64,000 bases of DNA from Ramlibacter cellulosilyticus (lineage in GTDB: Bacteria; Pseudomonadota; Gammaproteobacteria; Burkholderiales; Burkholderiaceae_C), in contig NZ_JACORT010000002.1 in assembly GCF_014297465.1 (NCBI RefSeq), positions 372,001 to 436,000 on the forward strand. The letters are read 5' to 3'. The translations under genes were made by a program, and so were the position numbers. The stretch's first letter is position 1; each line of letters begins with the position of its first letter. Positions 26,308 through 35,208 of this stretch are shown piece after piece. The notes below the pieces were generated by a model, which worked only from the letters and a program-made list of their open reading frames with translations, was not told the DNA's origin and did not search any database.

Positions 26308-28947
26308 ATGTCGTCCACGCTCACTCCCGCCTCGGCGCCCCTGGCGCGGCAGGCGCGTGAGCGCTTCGTGGCGCACCTGCAAGGCCTGCTGCCCGAGCTG
26401 GGCGAGGCGGTGCGCACCACGCTGGGCGACATGATGAACACCGCGCAGAGCAGCCGCGAGATGCAGCAGCGGCGCGATGCGCTGGTGGAGTTCGAGCAGA
26501 ACGGCGCCCGCTGGATCGACGCGGTGGGCCGCGCCTGGCGCCGCGCGGTCGTGCCGCCCACCGCCACGTCGCGCGTGCGCATGGAACTGGCCAGCCTGGA
26601 GCTGATCGGCGACGACGTGGTGGAGAACAAGATCCTGTCCTCCCGCCTCGCGATGGCGGTGCAGGAAAAGGCGGTCTGGGAGCTGAACGACCTCAAGCTG
26701 CGCATCACGCACCTGGAAGGCGGCGAGGAACTCGCCACCGAGGACGTGCTGCGGCCCGAGGCGCTCGCCCAGATGATGGTGGAGCAGTGGTCGGCCACCA
26801 AGCTGCCGCGCGAGACCTGGGTCGCGGTGAAGGACGTCATCCAGCAGATGCTCGTGCCCCGGGCGCTCGAGGGCTACCAGCAGGCGAACGAATTCCTGGT
26901 CGACAGCGGCGTGCTGCCGCACATCGACCTGCGCGCGCGCGTGCGCCGGCCGGCGGCCGGTCCCGCGCCGACGGCGCGTCCGGAAGCGCGCGCGGGCGGT
27001 GGGGGTAGTGGTACCGGCGGCGGCGGCGGTGGATCGGGCGGAGGCCAGGGCGGCGGCGGAGCCGGCGGCTTCGGCGGCGGTGGCTCCGGCGGAAGCGGCA
27101 CCGGGACCGGCGGTGGCGGCGGTGGCGGCATGGGCGCCGGCAGCGGCGGCGGCGGTGGTGGAAATGGATCCGGCGTGGCCGGTCCGGGCGGCGCCGGTGG
27201 CGCGGGCTCGGGCGGCGGCGGCGGTGGCGGTGGCGGCATCGCAGGCGCGCCGGGTGTGGGCGGCGGCGGTGGCGGCGGCGGCGGCTTCGGCGCCAGCAGC
27301 TTCGGTCCCGCCACGGCGCAAGGCGGTGCCGGCGGTGGTGGGGGAGGCGGCGGCGCCGGTGGCGGCGCGATGTCCGACTCGTTCTTCTCGCCCGCGGCCG
27401 TCATGAACGGCGGCGACGGCACGGCCTCCACCCCGCTCGCGCGCGCGAAGCAGCGCGCGACCGGCGTGCTCGGACAGATCAAGCGCCTGCTGCGCGACAA
27501 GGTCGGCGTGCCCGAAGGCGGCACGCCCACGCCGCCCTCCGCATCGCTGGTGGCCGCGGTGACGCACCACGCGACGCAGGTGCAGACGCAGGTGCAGACC
27601 CGCGTCAACGAGGCCATGACCGTCGGCGACATCGTCATCTTCGACGACGACGCCGTGGAGCAGGTGGCGCTGGACCTGCGCCACCGCTCGCAGGAACTGA
27701 AGCAGAAGGCGGCCAGCTCCAACGAGAAGGCCACCATCGAGATCGTGGCGCTCATGTTCCAGGCCATCCTGGCCGAGGAACGCATCCCGCCGGCCGTGCG
27801 CGTGTGGTTCGCGCGGCTGCAGATGCCGGTGCTGCGCGTGGCCCTGCAGGAACCCGAATTCTTCGGCTCGCTGGAGCACCCGGCGCGCCAGCTGATCGAC
27901 CGCATGGGCTCCTGCGTGCTCGGCTTCGATTCCACCGCCATCTCCGGCAGCGCGCTGGAGACGGAGATCCGCCGCGTGGTGCAGGTGATCGAGCAGTACC
28001 CCGAGACCGGCCGGCGCGTGTTCCAGCTGGTCTACGACGAGTTCCAGCGCTTCCTCTCGCGCTTCCTCACCGAGAAGGGCCCGACGCAGAAGCTGGTGAG
28101 CGTCGCGCAGCAGGTGGAGCAGAAGGAAACGATGGCGATCCAGTACACCATCGAGCTGCGCAAGATGCTCGCGGACGTGCCGGTGCGCGACGAGATCCGC
28201 GAGTTCCTGTTCAAGGTCTGGGCCGAGGTGCTGGCCGTGGCCGGCGTGAAGAACGGCCCGCAGCACGAGGAGACGCTGGCGCTGAAGAAGTCCGCCAGCG
28301 ACCTGGTGTGGGCCGCCAGCGCCAAGCCGAACCGCCACGACCGCGCCAAGGTGATCCAGGACCTGCCGGACCTCTTGGCCCGCCTGCGCCGCGGCATGAC
28401 CCTGCTGGGGCTGGAGCCCTCGGAGCAGGAGAACCACATCAAGGTGATCGGCGACACCCTCGCGGACGCCTTCCTGTCCAAGACCGAGGCCATCCCGCAC
28501 GCGCGCATCGAGGAGATGACGCGGCGCCTGGCCAACCTCGAGGACTTCGTCTCCGACGACGACGCGGGCGAGCTGCCGCTGGACCAGGAAAGCATCGAGA
28601 TGATGCTGGGCATCGACGCCTCGATGATCGAGGTGATCAGCACCGGCGGCTCGCAGCCCAATGCCGCCAACACCGCGTGGGCCAACGAGCTGCAGCTCGG
28701 CAACTGGTTCACGCTGGACCACAACGGCCGCGTGTCGCAGGTGCAGTACGCCTGGTGCAGCGACCGCCGCCAGCTGCACCTGTTCGCGGCGGGCGACGGC
28801 TACTGCTTCCTGGTGCCGCTGCGCCGGCTGGCGTCCTACCTGCAGGCGGGGCTGCTCGTGCCGACCGAGGAAGAAGCGCTCACGGTGCGCGCCACGCGGG
28901 ATGCGCTGGCGAAGCTGGATGCGAATCCGGAGCGGTTGTTGTCGTGA
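26308..28947 (+). CDS. DUF1631 family protein with glycine-rich linker
   Basis: An 879-residue cytoplasmic protein of the DUF1631 family (function unknown; common in beta- and gamma-proteobacteria). The N-terminal conserved part (RDALVEFEQNGARWIDAVG) runs to about residue 225. Residues about 229-354 are a low-complexity Gly-rich stretch with Ser/Thr/Ala/Phe interruptions. The large C-terminal helical part (about 360-879) then ends with the LGNWFTLDHNGRVSQVQYAW segment. The ATG has a GAGGA ribosome site 8 bases upstream. It lies 13 bp after secF. The glycine tract is coded by GGC/GGT/GGA/GGG mixtures, so it is not a simple triplet expansion. Confidence 0.88.
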   Translation: MSSTLTPASAPLARQARERFVAHLQGLLPELGEAVRTTLGDMMNTAQSSREMQQRRDALVEFEQNGARWIDAVGRAWRRAVVPPTATSRVRMELASLELIGDDVVENKILSSRLAMAVQEKAVWELNDLKLRITHLEGGEELATEDVLRPEALAQMMVEQWSATKLPRETWVAVKDVIQQMLVPRALEGYQQANEFLVDSGVLPHIDLRARVRRPAAGPAPTARPEARAGGGGSGTGGGGGGSGGGQGGGGAGGFGGGGSGGSGTGTGGGGGGGMGAGSGGGGGGNGSGVAGPGGAGGAGSGGGGGGGGGIAGAPGVGGGGGGGGGFGASSFGPATAQGGAGGGGGGGGAGGGAMSDSFFSPAAVMNGGDGTASTPLARAKQRATGVLGQIKRLLRDKVGVPEGGTPTPPSASLVAAVTHHATQVQTQVQTRVNEAMTVGDIVIFDDDAVEQVALDLRHRSQELKQKAASSNEKATIEIVALMFQAILAEERIPPAVRVWFARLQMPVLRVALQEPEFFGSLEHPARQLIDRMGSCVLGFDSTAISGSALETEIRRVVQVIEQYPETGRRVFQLVYDEFQRFLSRFLTEKGPTQKLVSVAQQVEQKETMAIQYTIELRKMLADVPVRDEIREFLFKVWAEVLAVAGVKNGPQHEETLALKKSASDLVWAASAKPNRHDRAKVIQDLPDLLARLRRGMTLLGLEPSEQENHIKVIGDTLADAFLSKTEAIPHARIEEMTRRLANLEDFVSDDDAGELPLDQESIEMMLGIDASMIEVISTGGSQPNAANTAWANELQLGNWFTLDHNGRVSQVQYAWCSDRRQLHLFAAGDGYCFLVPLRRLASYLQAGLLVPTEEEALTVRATRDALAKLDANPERLLS

Positions 28948-28956
28948 GGCGGTCGT

Positions 28957-29040
28957 GCTGGGGTGCGCTTCGCGCAACCCAGCCTACAGGGGAACGGGCC
29001 TCGGGGTTTTCGTAGGCTGGGTTGCCGAAGGCACCCCAGC
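28957..29040. repeat. GTAGGCTGGGTTG palindromic repeat, copy 1
   Basis: An 84-bp inverted repeat: left arm from GCTGGGGTGC to CCCAGCCTAC (28957-28987), right arm GTAGGCTGGGTTG to GCACCCCAGC (29012-29040). Small hairpins sit inside each arm (GCGCTTCGCGC; GCCGAAGGC). It lies between the convergent DUF1631 and smg genes. A second copy lies at 61301-61381. The layout is typical of REP-like elements; no RAYT transposase gene is in the window. Confidence 0.85.
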
Positions 29041-29054
29041 TTTCCCCGCCCGCC

Positions 29055-29537
29055 TCAATGCGCCAGCCGCCCCTCGCTGTCGTCGCACAGCTCATCCAGC
29101 ACCAGCGCATCCGGCTCGATGCTGAACCGCCAGTAGACCATCAGCACGATGATCTTCAGCTGGTCCAGCGACACCGGGTCGCCCGCCGTCGCCATCGCGC
29201 GGTCCACCACGATCTCGCGCAGGGCCGGAGGCAGGACGCCGGAGCCTTCCAGGAAGCTGATGAACCCCAGGCACGGGGCGCCGAGGTGGTCCTGCTCCGC
29301 GATCGAGTAGACGCGCATGCTCGCGTCGCTCGGCTGCGGGGTCCAGTCCGTCTCGGAGTCCGCGGGCACGAGGATGTTCTCCGCCGCGGAGTTGAGGCCG
29401 TCGAGCCACACGAGCGCGTCGTGGATCTCGTCGGGTTCGAAGCCATGGGCGCTCAACTTGCGTTCGAGCTGGTGGAGCTCGGGGCACGCGTCGCCGCGCC
29501 AGTAGTTCTCGTAAACGTACACCAGCACTTCAAACAT
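29055..29537 (-). CDS. smg: Smg family protein (DUF494)
   Basis: A 160-residue DUF494/Smg protein: MFEVLVYVYENYW at the N-terminus, an acidic helical middle and a C-terminal winged-helix-like part (LDQLKIIVLMVYWRFSIEPDALVLDEL). The family is regularly found next to dprA in proteobacteria, as here; its function is not established. The start at 29537 matches the family N-terminus, rather than a longer upstream frame. Confidence 0.93.
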   Translation of the reverse strand: MFEVLVYVYENYWRGDACPELHQLERKLSAHGFEPDEIHDALVWLDGLNSAAENILVPADSETDWTPQPSDASMRVYSIAEQDHLGAPCLGFISFLEGSGVLPPALREIVVDRAMATAGDPVSLDQLKIIVLMVYWRFSIEPDALVLDELCDDSEGRLAH

Positions 29538-29604
29538 GAACGCCAATGGTGCACGGGTTGGCGGGACCCGCAAAGCCTTTTTTCGGCCCTGTTGCGGCCG
29601 GGCG

Positions 29605-30717
29605 TCAGGCTTTACCGAGGCGCTGGAACAGGCCGCCAGGCAGGCGCGCGACCTGGCCGGCGAGTTCCAGCTCCAGCAATTGCGCCTGCAGCAGCGGCGC
29701 GGGGATGCCGGTGCGCGCGATCAGCGCATCGAGGCCGACGGGGTCGTGCCCCAGCGCCTCCAGCAAGGCGCTGCCCTCGCCTTCCGCTTCCTCCGGCGGC
29801 GTCGGGGCCGGCGGGCCGGGCAGCACCAGCCGCAGGTCCTCCAGCACGTCCTGCGCGCTTTCCACCAGCTTGGCGCCCTGGCGCAGCAGGACGTGGCAAC
29901 CCCGCGACTGCGGCGAATGGATGGACCCCGGGATCGCGAAGACTTCCTTGCCCTGTTCGGACGCGAGGCGGGCGGTGATCAGCGATCCCGACTGCAAGGC
30001 CGCTTCCACGACCAGCGTGCCCTGGCTCAAGGCGGCGATCAGGCGGTTGCGGCGCGGGAAGTTGTGCGGCAGCGGCGGCGTGCCGAGCGGGTACTCGCTC
30101 ACGATCTGCCCTCGGCCCGCAATGGCGTGCGCGAGCTCCAGGTGCTGCCGGGGATAGACGCGATCCAGCCCCGTGCCCACCACCGCGATCGTCGCGATCG
30201 CATCCTGCGCGGCGCCGTCCAGCGCCCCCTGGTGGGCGGCGCCGTCGATGCCGAGCGCCAACCCGGAGACGACCGTCACGCGGGCTTCCGCGAAGGCGCG
30301 GGCGAAGCGCCGCGCGTTCTGCAGGCCTTGCGGCGTGGGATTGCGGCTGCCGACGATGGCCAGCGACCGCGCCGGCGGCGCCTGCAACACCCCCAGCCGG
30401 TACAACATCAACGGCGGGTCTTCGATCGCGAGGAGCGCGCGGGGATAGTCCGGGTCGCCGAGCGTCAGCACCTGCCGGTGCGCGGGGTCTTCGGCGAGCC
30501 AGTCGAGCGTGGCATCGAGCCGCTGGGCCAGGTCCGGCGGCTCCTGGGCCAGGGCATCGGCCGCGGCGCGGTCGACGACCAGCGCGAGCGCGCCCCGGTC
30601 CTGCGCAAAGATGGAAGACGGCAGGCCGAACGCCGCGAGCAGCCTGCGGGCCGCGGCGCCGTCCTGCGGGAGGGAGAGCGCGAGGCGCAGCCAGCCGGCC
30701 AGCTCGTCGCGCTCCAT
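29605..30717 (-). CDS. dprA: DNA-processing protein DprA
   Basis: A 370-residue DprA, which binds incoming single-stranded DNA during natural transformation and loads RecA. A helical N-terminus precedes a Rossmann core with SLAIVGSRNPTPQGL, VVSGLALGIDGAAHQGAL and HNFPRRNRLIAALS. A C-terminal winged helix (about 315-370, GLDALIARTGIPAPLLQAQL) completes it. Gene order LysM, dprA, smg on one strand, with 9 bp after the LysM gene, suggests one operon. Confidence 0.96.
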   Translation of the reverse strand: MERDELAGWLRLALSLPQDGAAARRLLAAFGLPSSIFAQDRGALALVVDRAAADALAQEPPDLAQRLDATLDWLAEDPAHRQVLTLGDPDYPRALLAIEDPPLMLYRLGVLQAPPARSLAIVGSRNPTPQGLQNARRFARAFAEARVTVVSGLALGIDGAAHQGALDGAAQDAIATIAVVGTGLDRVYPRQHLELAHAIAGRGQIVSEYPLGTPPLPHNFPRRNRLIAALSQGTLVVEAALQSGSLITARLASEQGKEVFAIPGSIHSPQSRGCHVLLRQGAKLVESAQDVLEDLRLVLPGPPAPTPPEEAEGEGSALLEALGHDPVGLDALIARTGIPAPLLQAQLLELELAGQVARLPGGLFQRLGKA

Positions 30718-30726
30718 GCGAAGCGC

Positions 30727-31959
30727 CTAGCGCCGCGTGGTCGGGTCGGCCACCCGGTCGCCCACCTGCACGGGCTGGGTGACTTCCAGCACGAGGGCGT
30801 ACGACAGGTTCTGGAAGGTGCGGAACACCATCAGCAGGCCGGCACGCTCGTCGGGCAGCTTGATGCGGGCGAAGTCGCCCTGCATCGAGCGGTCCTGGAT
30901 CACGGGGCCGGTCTTCTGGATGGCCAGCACCGTGCCGTTGTCCAGGCCCTGCGCCGCGCCGGCGCTCAGCGCCACGACCGAGCTCTGGCCGACCAGGGCC
31001 ACTGCATCGCCGTACACGGAGACGATCACGGCGTCGACCGGCACGATGGGCGCGTGCGGCACGTAGCTTTCCATCTGGCGCGGCGGCATGGGCAGCAGCC
31101 GGTCGCCGATGCGCATCTCTTCCTTGGCGCGCTTGATGTCGATGGTCGCGGGGACGATCGCGGAGGTCGCGCCGGCCGCCACGGGCACCGTCTGCACCGT
31201 CTCGCTGCGCACCAGTTCGGCGGCGCCGAGGTACTTGGCCTCGTAGCCCAGGATGCGGCCGGTCACCGGCTCCCGCAGCGGCACCGCGTTGCGGAAGATG
31301 CGGTAGTTCTCCACCACGCGCGGATCCTGTTCGACCAGCGGGGCGCCGCGGCCGCGGGCATAGGCGCGGTCGCCCAGCGTGAGCAGCACCTTGTCCTCGG
31401 TCGTCGCGACGATGCGCGGCGCGTTCTCCACTTCCTCGAACGTGTCGACAATGATCGCCTCGTTCAGGAAGGGTTCGATGATGTGCGGGGGCAGCACCGG
31501 GATCGACGTGTCGTTCACGCCGGAAATCCGGGTGCGCGGCGAGACGCGCACGGTGCCGGGCGCGTCGCTGCCGGGCGGCGTGGTGCGCAGGCGCGCCATG
31601 CCGTCGACCTTCTCCAGGTACAGGGTCTGGCCCGGATAGATCAGGTGCGGGTTGCGGATCGCATCCAGGTTCATGCCCCACAGCTCGGGCCAGCGCCACG
31701 GGCTGCGGAGGAACTTGCCGGAGATCGCCCAGAGGGTGTCGCCGCGCACCACGGTGTAGCTGTCCGGCGCGTCGGGCGCGAGCTCGGAGAGCGGGACCCC
31801 CGCCTTGGCCACCTGCTCCGCCGTGGAGCGCTGGGCGGGCGTGATGGGATAGTTCTGTGCCTGGGCCGGGATGGACAACCCGCCTCCCACGACCAGGGCC
31901 GCGCAGGCGGCTGCGATCGTGCGGGTTGTCAGGCCAAAAGCTGCCTTGGTTGGGGCCAT
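30727..31959 (-). CDS. LysM-domain periplasmic protein
   Basis: A 410-residue exported protein: signal peptide (cleavage after PAQA, about residue 34) and a LysM module at about 67-117 (YTVVRGDTLWAISGKFL ... LIYPGQTLYLEK). A long beta-rich region of unknown fold follows. LysM binds peptidoglycan, so an envelope role is likely. The position directly upstream of dprA is conserved in many beta-proteobacteria. ATG 31959 begins a clear signal peptide and lies 35 bases after a good promoter; further upstream the open frame has no export signal. Confidence 0.9.
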   Translation of the reverse strand: MAPTKAAFGLTTRTIAAACAALVVGGGLSIPAQAQNYPITPAQRSTAEQVAKAGVPLSELAPDAPDSYTVVRGDTLWAISGKFLRSPWRWPELWGMNLDAIRNPHLIYPGQTLYLEKVDGMARLRTTPPGSDAPGTVRVSPRTRISGVNDTSIPVLPPHIIEPFLNEAIIVDTFEEVENAPRIVATTEDKVLLTLGDRAYARGRGAPLVEQDPRVVENYRIFRNAVPLREPVTGRILGYEAKYLGAAELVRSETVQTVPVAAGATSAIVPATIDIKRAKEEMRIGDRLLPMPPRQMESYVPHAPIVPVDAVIVSVYGDAVALVGQSSVVALSAGAAQGLDNGTVLAIQKTGPVIQDRSMQGDFARIKLPDERAGLLMVFRTFQNLSYALVLEVTQPVQVGDRVADPTTRR

Positions 31960-31993
31960 CTCGTTTTCGTCCGCTCTTGACAAGTTGCTGGCG

Positions 31994-32022
31994 ATTCTGG
32001 CCTCAAGTCCTTGATCGGGCAA
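31994..32022 (-). promoter_or_regulatory. Sigma-70-like promoter of the LysM-dprA-smg operon
   Basis: On the minus strand TTGCCC (-35, 32022-32017), a 17-base spacer and CAGAAT (-10, 31999-31994) precede the LysM start by 34 bases. Spacing is ideal and both boxes match the consensus at 4 of 6 positions. Confidence 0.5.
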
Positions 32023-32034
32023 TGAATATTGCCC
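32017..32034. promoter_or_regulatory. Palindrome overlapping the LysM promoter -35
   Basis: A perfect 7-bp inverted repeat with a 4-base centre (GGGCAAT-gaat-ATTGCCC) lies in the 138-bp divergent gap between the LysM gene and def, exactly over the -35 of the LysM promoter. It is a reasonable operator candidate for a dimeric regulator. No protein can be assigned. Confidence 0.35.
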
Positions 32035-32097
32035 ATGTGGGCCGGTGGCAACAGCAAAAGTGGCGGAAAATAGCGACAGAGACACCATCTGTCGTCC

Positions 32098-32610
32098 ATG
32101 GCACTCCTTTCGATCCTCACCTATCCCGATCCGCGCCTGCACACGGTAGCGAAACCCGTCCAGGCCGTGGATGCGCGCATCCGCGCCCTCGTCGCCGACA
32201 TGCTGGAAACCATGTACGACGCGAACGGCATCGGCCTGGCCGCGACCCAGGTCGACGTGCACGAGCGGGTGGTCGTGATCGACGTGTCCGAGGAAAGGAA
32301 CGAGCCGCTCGTGCTGGTGAATCCCGAGATCGTGTGGGCCAGCGACGAGAAGCAGGTCGGCGACGAAGGCTGCCTGTCGGTGCCCGGCATCTACGACGGC
32401 GTCGAGCGCTCCACCCGCATCCGGGTGCGTGCCCTCGACGGCGAGGGCCAGTCGCGCGAGATCGAGGCCGAAGGCCTGCTGGCGGTCTGCATCCAGCACG
32501 AGATGGACCACCTGCTCGGCAAGGTCTTCGTCGAATACCTCTCACCATTGAAGAGGAATCGCATCAAGACGAAGATGCTCAAGGCCCGCCGCGACGCCGA
32601 GCGGGTCTGA
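32098..32610 (+). CDS. def: Peptide deformylase
   Basis: A 170-residue metalloenzyme that removes the formyl group from nascent N-terminal methionine. All three motifs are intact: [15 protein letters not shown] (metal ligand Cys92) and QHEMDHL (His134, Glu135, His138). It is separated from fmt by a lipoprotein gene, unlike the direct def-fmt pair of many bacteria. Confidence 0.97.
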   Translation: MALLSILTYPDPRLHTVAKPVQAVDARIRALVADMLETMYDANGIGLAATQVDVHERVVVIDVSEERNEPLVLVNPEIVWASDEKQVGDEGCLSVPGIYDGVERSTRIRVRALDGEGQSREIEAEGLLAVCIQHEMDHLLGKVFVEYLSPLKRNRIKTKMLKARRDAERV

Positions 32611-32621
32611 AAGGATCTTCC

Positions 32622-33116
32622 ATGCGTATCGCCGCCCTCGTGGCTGCGGCCGCCCTGCTGGCGGGCTGCGCCCATCCCTGGAATTCCATGAACGTGCCCC
32701 CGGGCACGCCGCGTGACCAGGTCATCGCCCACGCCGGCCCGCCCGTGGGGGTGTGGCCGCTGCCGGACGGCGGCCAGCGCCTGCAGTACACGCTGATGCC
32801 CATGGGCTATTACGCGTTCATGGTCGACCTCGATCCCGCCGGCCGCGTCGTGAGCACGCGGCAGGTGATGACGCCGCGCGAGTTCCTGCGCATCGAGGAC
32901 AACCGCTGGACGATGCAGGACGTCCAGCGCGAGTTCGGGCCGCCGGCGCAGGTGGAGGCCGTGGCGAGCTGGAACGGGCCGATCTACCGCTACCGCTGGT
33001 ACGAGCCCGGCCAGGGTCCGATGTTCTGGTACGTCTACTTCGACCCGCAAGGCGTCGTGCGCAGGGCCCATCCCGCCATCGACCACATCAACGGCAACGA
33101 TCCCCGGTCCCGTTGA
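32622..33116 (+). CDS. BamE/SmpA-like lipoprotein with duplicated repeat
   Basis: A 164-residue lipoprotein (lipobox LLAGC, Cys16). The mature part contains two similar segments of about 55 residues. The first is [19 protein letters not shown] ... [11 protein letters not shown]. The second is [17 protein letters not shown] ... [12 protein letters not shown]. Each matches the helix-turn-sheet pattern of SmpA/OmlA (BamE) proteins, so I infer a tandem BamE-like fold. An AAGGA ribosome site is present. It lies between def and fmt, with its TGA overlapping the fmt ATG (TGATG), so it is probably cotranscribed. The function is unknown. Confidence 0.82.
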   Translation: MRIAALVAAAALLAGCAHPWNSMNVPPGTPRDQVIAHAGPPVGVWPLPDGGQRLQYTLMPMGYYAFMVDLDPAGRVVSTRQVMTPREFLRIEDNRWTMQDVQREFGPPAQVEAVASWNGPIYRYRWYEPGQGPMFWYVYFDPQGVVRRAHPAIDHINGNDPRSR

Positions 33117-34075
33117 TGCGGGTCGCGTTCGCCGGCACGCCCGACTTCGCCCGCGTCGCCCTGGCGCGGCTGCACGCCGCGGGTTTCACGATCCCGCTGG
33201 TGCTCACGCAACCGGACCGGCCGGCGGGCCGCGGCATGAAGCTGCAGCCCTCGCCGGTCAAGCAGTTCGCGCTGGAACACGGCATCGCCGTCGCGCAGCC
33301 GCGCAGCCTGCGCCTGGACGGCAAGTACCCGGACGAGGCGGCCGCCGCGCGCGAAGCGCTGCTGGCGGCGCAGTGCGACGTGATGGTCGTGGCGGCCTAC
33401 GGCCTCATCCTGCCGCAGTGGGTGCTCGACCTGCCGCGGCTGGGCTGCCTCAACATCCATGCCTCGCTGCTGCCCCGCTGGCGCGGCGCGGCGCCGATCC
33501 ACCGCGCCATCGAAGCGGGCGACGCCGAGACCGGCGTCACCATCATGCAGATGGATGCGGGGCTGGATACCGGCGCGATGCTGCTCGTGGAGCGCCTTCC
33601 CATCGCGGACGACGACACCACGGCCACGCTGCACGACAAGCTCGCCGCGCTCGGCGGCCGGCTGGTCGTCGAAGCCCTGGAGCTCGCCGCCTGCGGCGGC
33701 CTGCAGCCCGTGCCGCAGCCGGAAGAAGGCGTCACCTACGCGCACAAGATCGAGAAGGCCGAGGCCCAGGTGGACTGGTCGCAGCCGGCCGACGCGATCG
33801 CGCGGCGCATGCGGGCCTTCGATCCCTTCCCGGGTGTGAGCGCGCAAGTGCGCGGCGAGACGGTGAAGCTGTGGCGCGGACGCGCGCTGATGCAGGGGCG
33901 TGGCAGCGTCGCGCCCGGCACCGTGGTCGCGGTGGATGCCAGCGGCATCGGCATCGCCTGCGGTCAGGGCCGCCTCGAAGTCACCGAACTGCAGCGGCCC
34001 GGCGGCAAGCGCCTGGCGGCCGCCGATTTCCTGCGCGGCTTCCCCGTCGAGGCCGGCGAGCGTTTCGATTCCTGA
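33116..34075 (+). CDS. fmt: Methionyl-tRNA formyltransferase
   Basis: A 319-residue enzyme that formylates initiator Met-tRNA using 10-formyl-THF. The N-terminal catalytic domain shows [12 protein letters not shown] and the signature [16 protein letters not shown] (Asn/His catalytic); the C-terminal OB-like domain contains [23 protein letters not shown] 33116 overlaps the previous stop, and the fmt stop overlaps the azlC start, both as TGATG. Confidence 0.97.
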   Translation: MRVAFAGTPDFARVALARLHAAGFTIPLVLTQPDRPAGRGMKLQPSPVKQFALEHGIAVAQPRSLRLDGKYPDEAAAAREALLAAQCDVMVVAAYGLILPQWVLDLPRLGCLNIHASLLPRWRGAAPIHRAIEAGDAETGVTIMQMDAGLDTGAMLLVERLPIADDDTTATLHDKLAALGGRLVVEALELAACGGLQPVPQPEEGVTYAHKIEKAEAQVDWSQPADAIARRMRAFDPFPGVSAQVRGETVKLWRGRALMQGRGSVAPGTVVAVDASGIGIACGQGRLEVTELQRPGGKRLAAADFLRGFPVEAGERFDS

Positions 34076-34812
34076 TGTTCTTCCTGCCCGAGATCCATCG
34101 CCATCCCGCGTTCCGCGACGGCATCCGGTCCAGCTCCGGCGTCGCGCCCGGCATCGCCGCCTGGGGGCTGATGACCGGGGTCGCGATGATCAAGTCCGGC
34201 ATGAGCGTGGTCGAGGCGGTCGCGATGACCTTGTTCGTGTACGCCGGCAGTTCGCAGCTCGCGGCGATCCCGCTGATCGTGGCCGGAGCGCCGGCGTGGG
34301 TGGTGTGGGCGACGTCCTTCTGCGTGAACCTGCGCTTCGTCGTGTTCAGCCTGCACCTGCGCGACTACCTCATGCACCTGCCGCGGTGGCGCCGGCTGGC
34401 CAACGGATTCCTCACCGCGGACTTGACCTACGCCCTGTTCACCGGGCGGCACCCGGAGCCCGCGCAGGACGCGGCGGGGCGGCTGGAACAGGAAGCCTTC
34501 CTCGCCGGCAACTACTTCCTCACCTGGTGCTCGTGGATCGGCGCCAGCCTGGTGGGCATCGCGATCGGCAACGCCATCCCGGCGGAATGGGGCCTGGGCT
34601 TCGCCGGCGTGCTGTGCCTGGTGGGCATCGTCTGCTCGCTCGCGAACACGCCGATGCGCCTCATGGCCGCGGCCGTGGCCGGCGTGGCCGCGGTGGCCAC
34701 CTTCGCGCTGCCCCTGAAGCTGAACGTGGTGGCGGCGATCGCCATCGCGGTGCTGGCCTGCATGGTGGTGGAGAACCGGATGCCGCCGCCGGCGCGGGAG
34801 CGGGCGGCATGA
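34075..34812 (+). CDS. azlC: AzlC-family branched-chain amino acid exporter, large subunit
   Basis: A 245-residue membrane protein with about 7 hydrophobic segments. The family motifs MTLFVYAGSSQLAAIPL and CVNLRFVVFSLHLRDYL are present. AzlCD pairs export branched-chain amino acids in several bacteria; the substrate here is inferred. It starts inside the fmt stop and overlaps azlD by ATGA (34809-34812). Confidence 0.93.
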   Translation: MFFLPEIHRHPAFRDGIRSSSGVAPGIAAWGLMTGVAMIKSGMSVVEAVAMTLFVYAGSSQLAAIPLIVAGAPAWVVWATSFCVNLRFVVFSLHLRDYLMHLPRWRRLANGFLTADLTYALFTGRHPEPAQDAAGRLEQEAFLAGNYFLTWCSWIGASLVGIAIGNAIPAEWGLGFAGVLCLVGIVCSLANTPMRLMAAAVAGVAAVATFALPLKLNVVAAIAIAVLACMVVENRMPPPARERAA

Positions 34813-35147
34813 GAGCGACCACCGACCTCTGGACGCTGTTCATCATCCTCGGCATGGCCGGCGTGACGGTGCTCACGCGCTGCTTCTTCTTCATCCTGGA
34901 CCGGCCGTGGACGATGCCGGCCTGGGCGCACCGCGCGCTGCGCTACGCGCCGGTGGCCGCCCTCGCCGGCGTGGTGTTGCCCGAGGTGGTGATGAGCAAC
35001 GGCCACCTCGTGTCGACCTGGCAGGACGCGCGCCTGTTCGCCGCGGTGGCAGGGGCCGCCGCCTTCTTCTGGCGGCGCAGCGTGCTGGTGACGCTGATCG
35101 TGGGGATGGCCGTCTACCTGCCCTTGCACCTGCGCCTGGGCTGGTAG
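34809..35147 (+). CDS. azlD: AzlD-family branched-chain amino acid exporter, small subunit
   Basis: A 112-residue protein with three to four hydrophobic segments, beginning DLWTLFIILGMAGVTVLTRC and with ALRYAPVAALAGVVLPEVV, typical of AzlD. It is the obligate small partner of AzlC and is translationally coupled to it. Confidence 0.93.
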   Translation: MRATTDLWTLFIILGMAGVTVLTRCFFFILDRPWTMPAWAHRALRYAPVAALAGVVLPEVVMSNGHLVSTWQDARLFAAVAGAAAFFWRRSVLVTLIVGMAVYLPLHLRLGW

Positions 35148-35172
35148 GCGACCGGCAGCGGCGCCGGGTTCC

Positions 35173-35178
35173 TAGAAT
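35173..35178 (+). promoter_or_regulatory. Candidate -10 box of pgk
   Basis: TAGAAT lies 30 bases before the pgk ATG, in the 61-bp gap after azlD. No clear -35 is seen. The same hexamer occurs at a similar place upstream of fba (39948). Confidence 0.4.
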
Positions 35179-35208
35179 GCGGGGTTCCCCTCACCAGCAT
35201 TCACGATC

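Noticed and set aside
28957..29040. Insertion sequence remnant with transposase
   Set aside because: The element is only 84 bp and contains no coding remnant; it fits a REP-like palindrome better.
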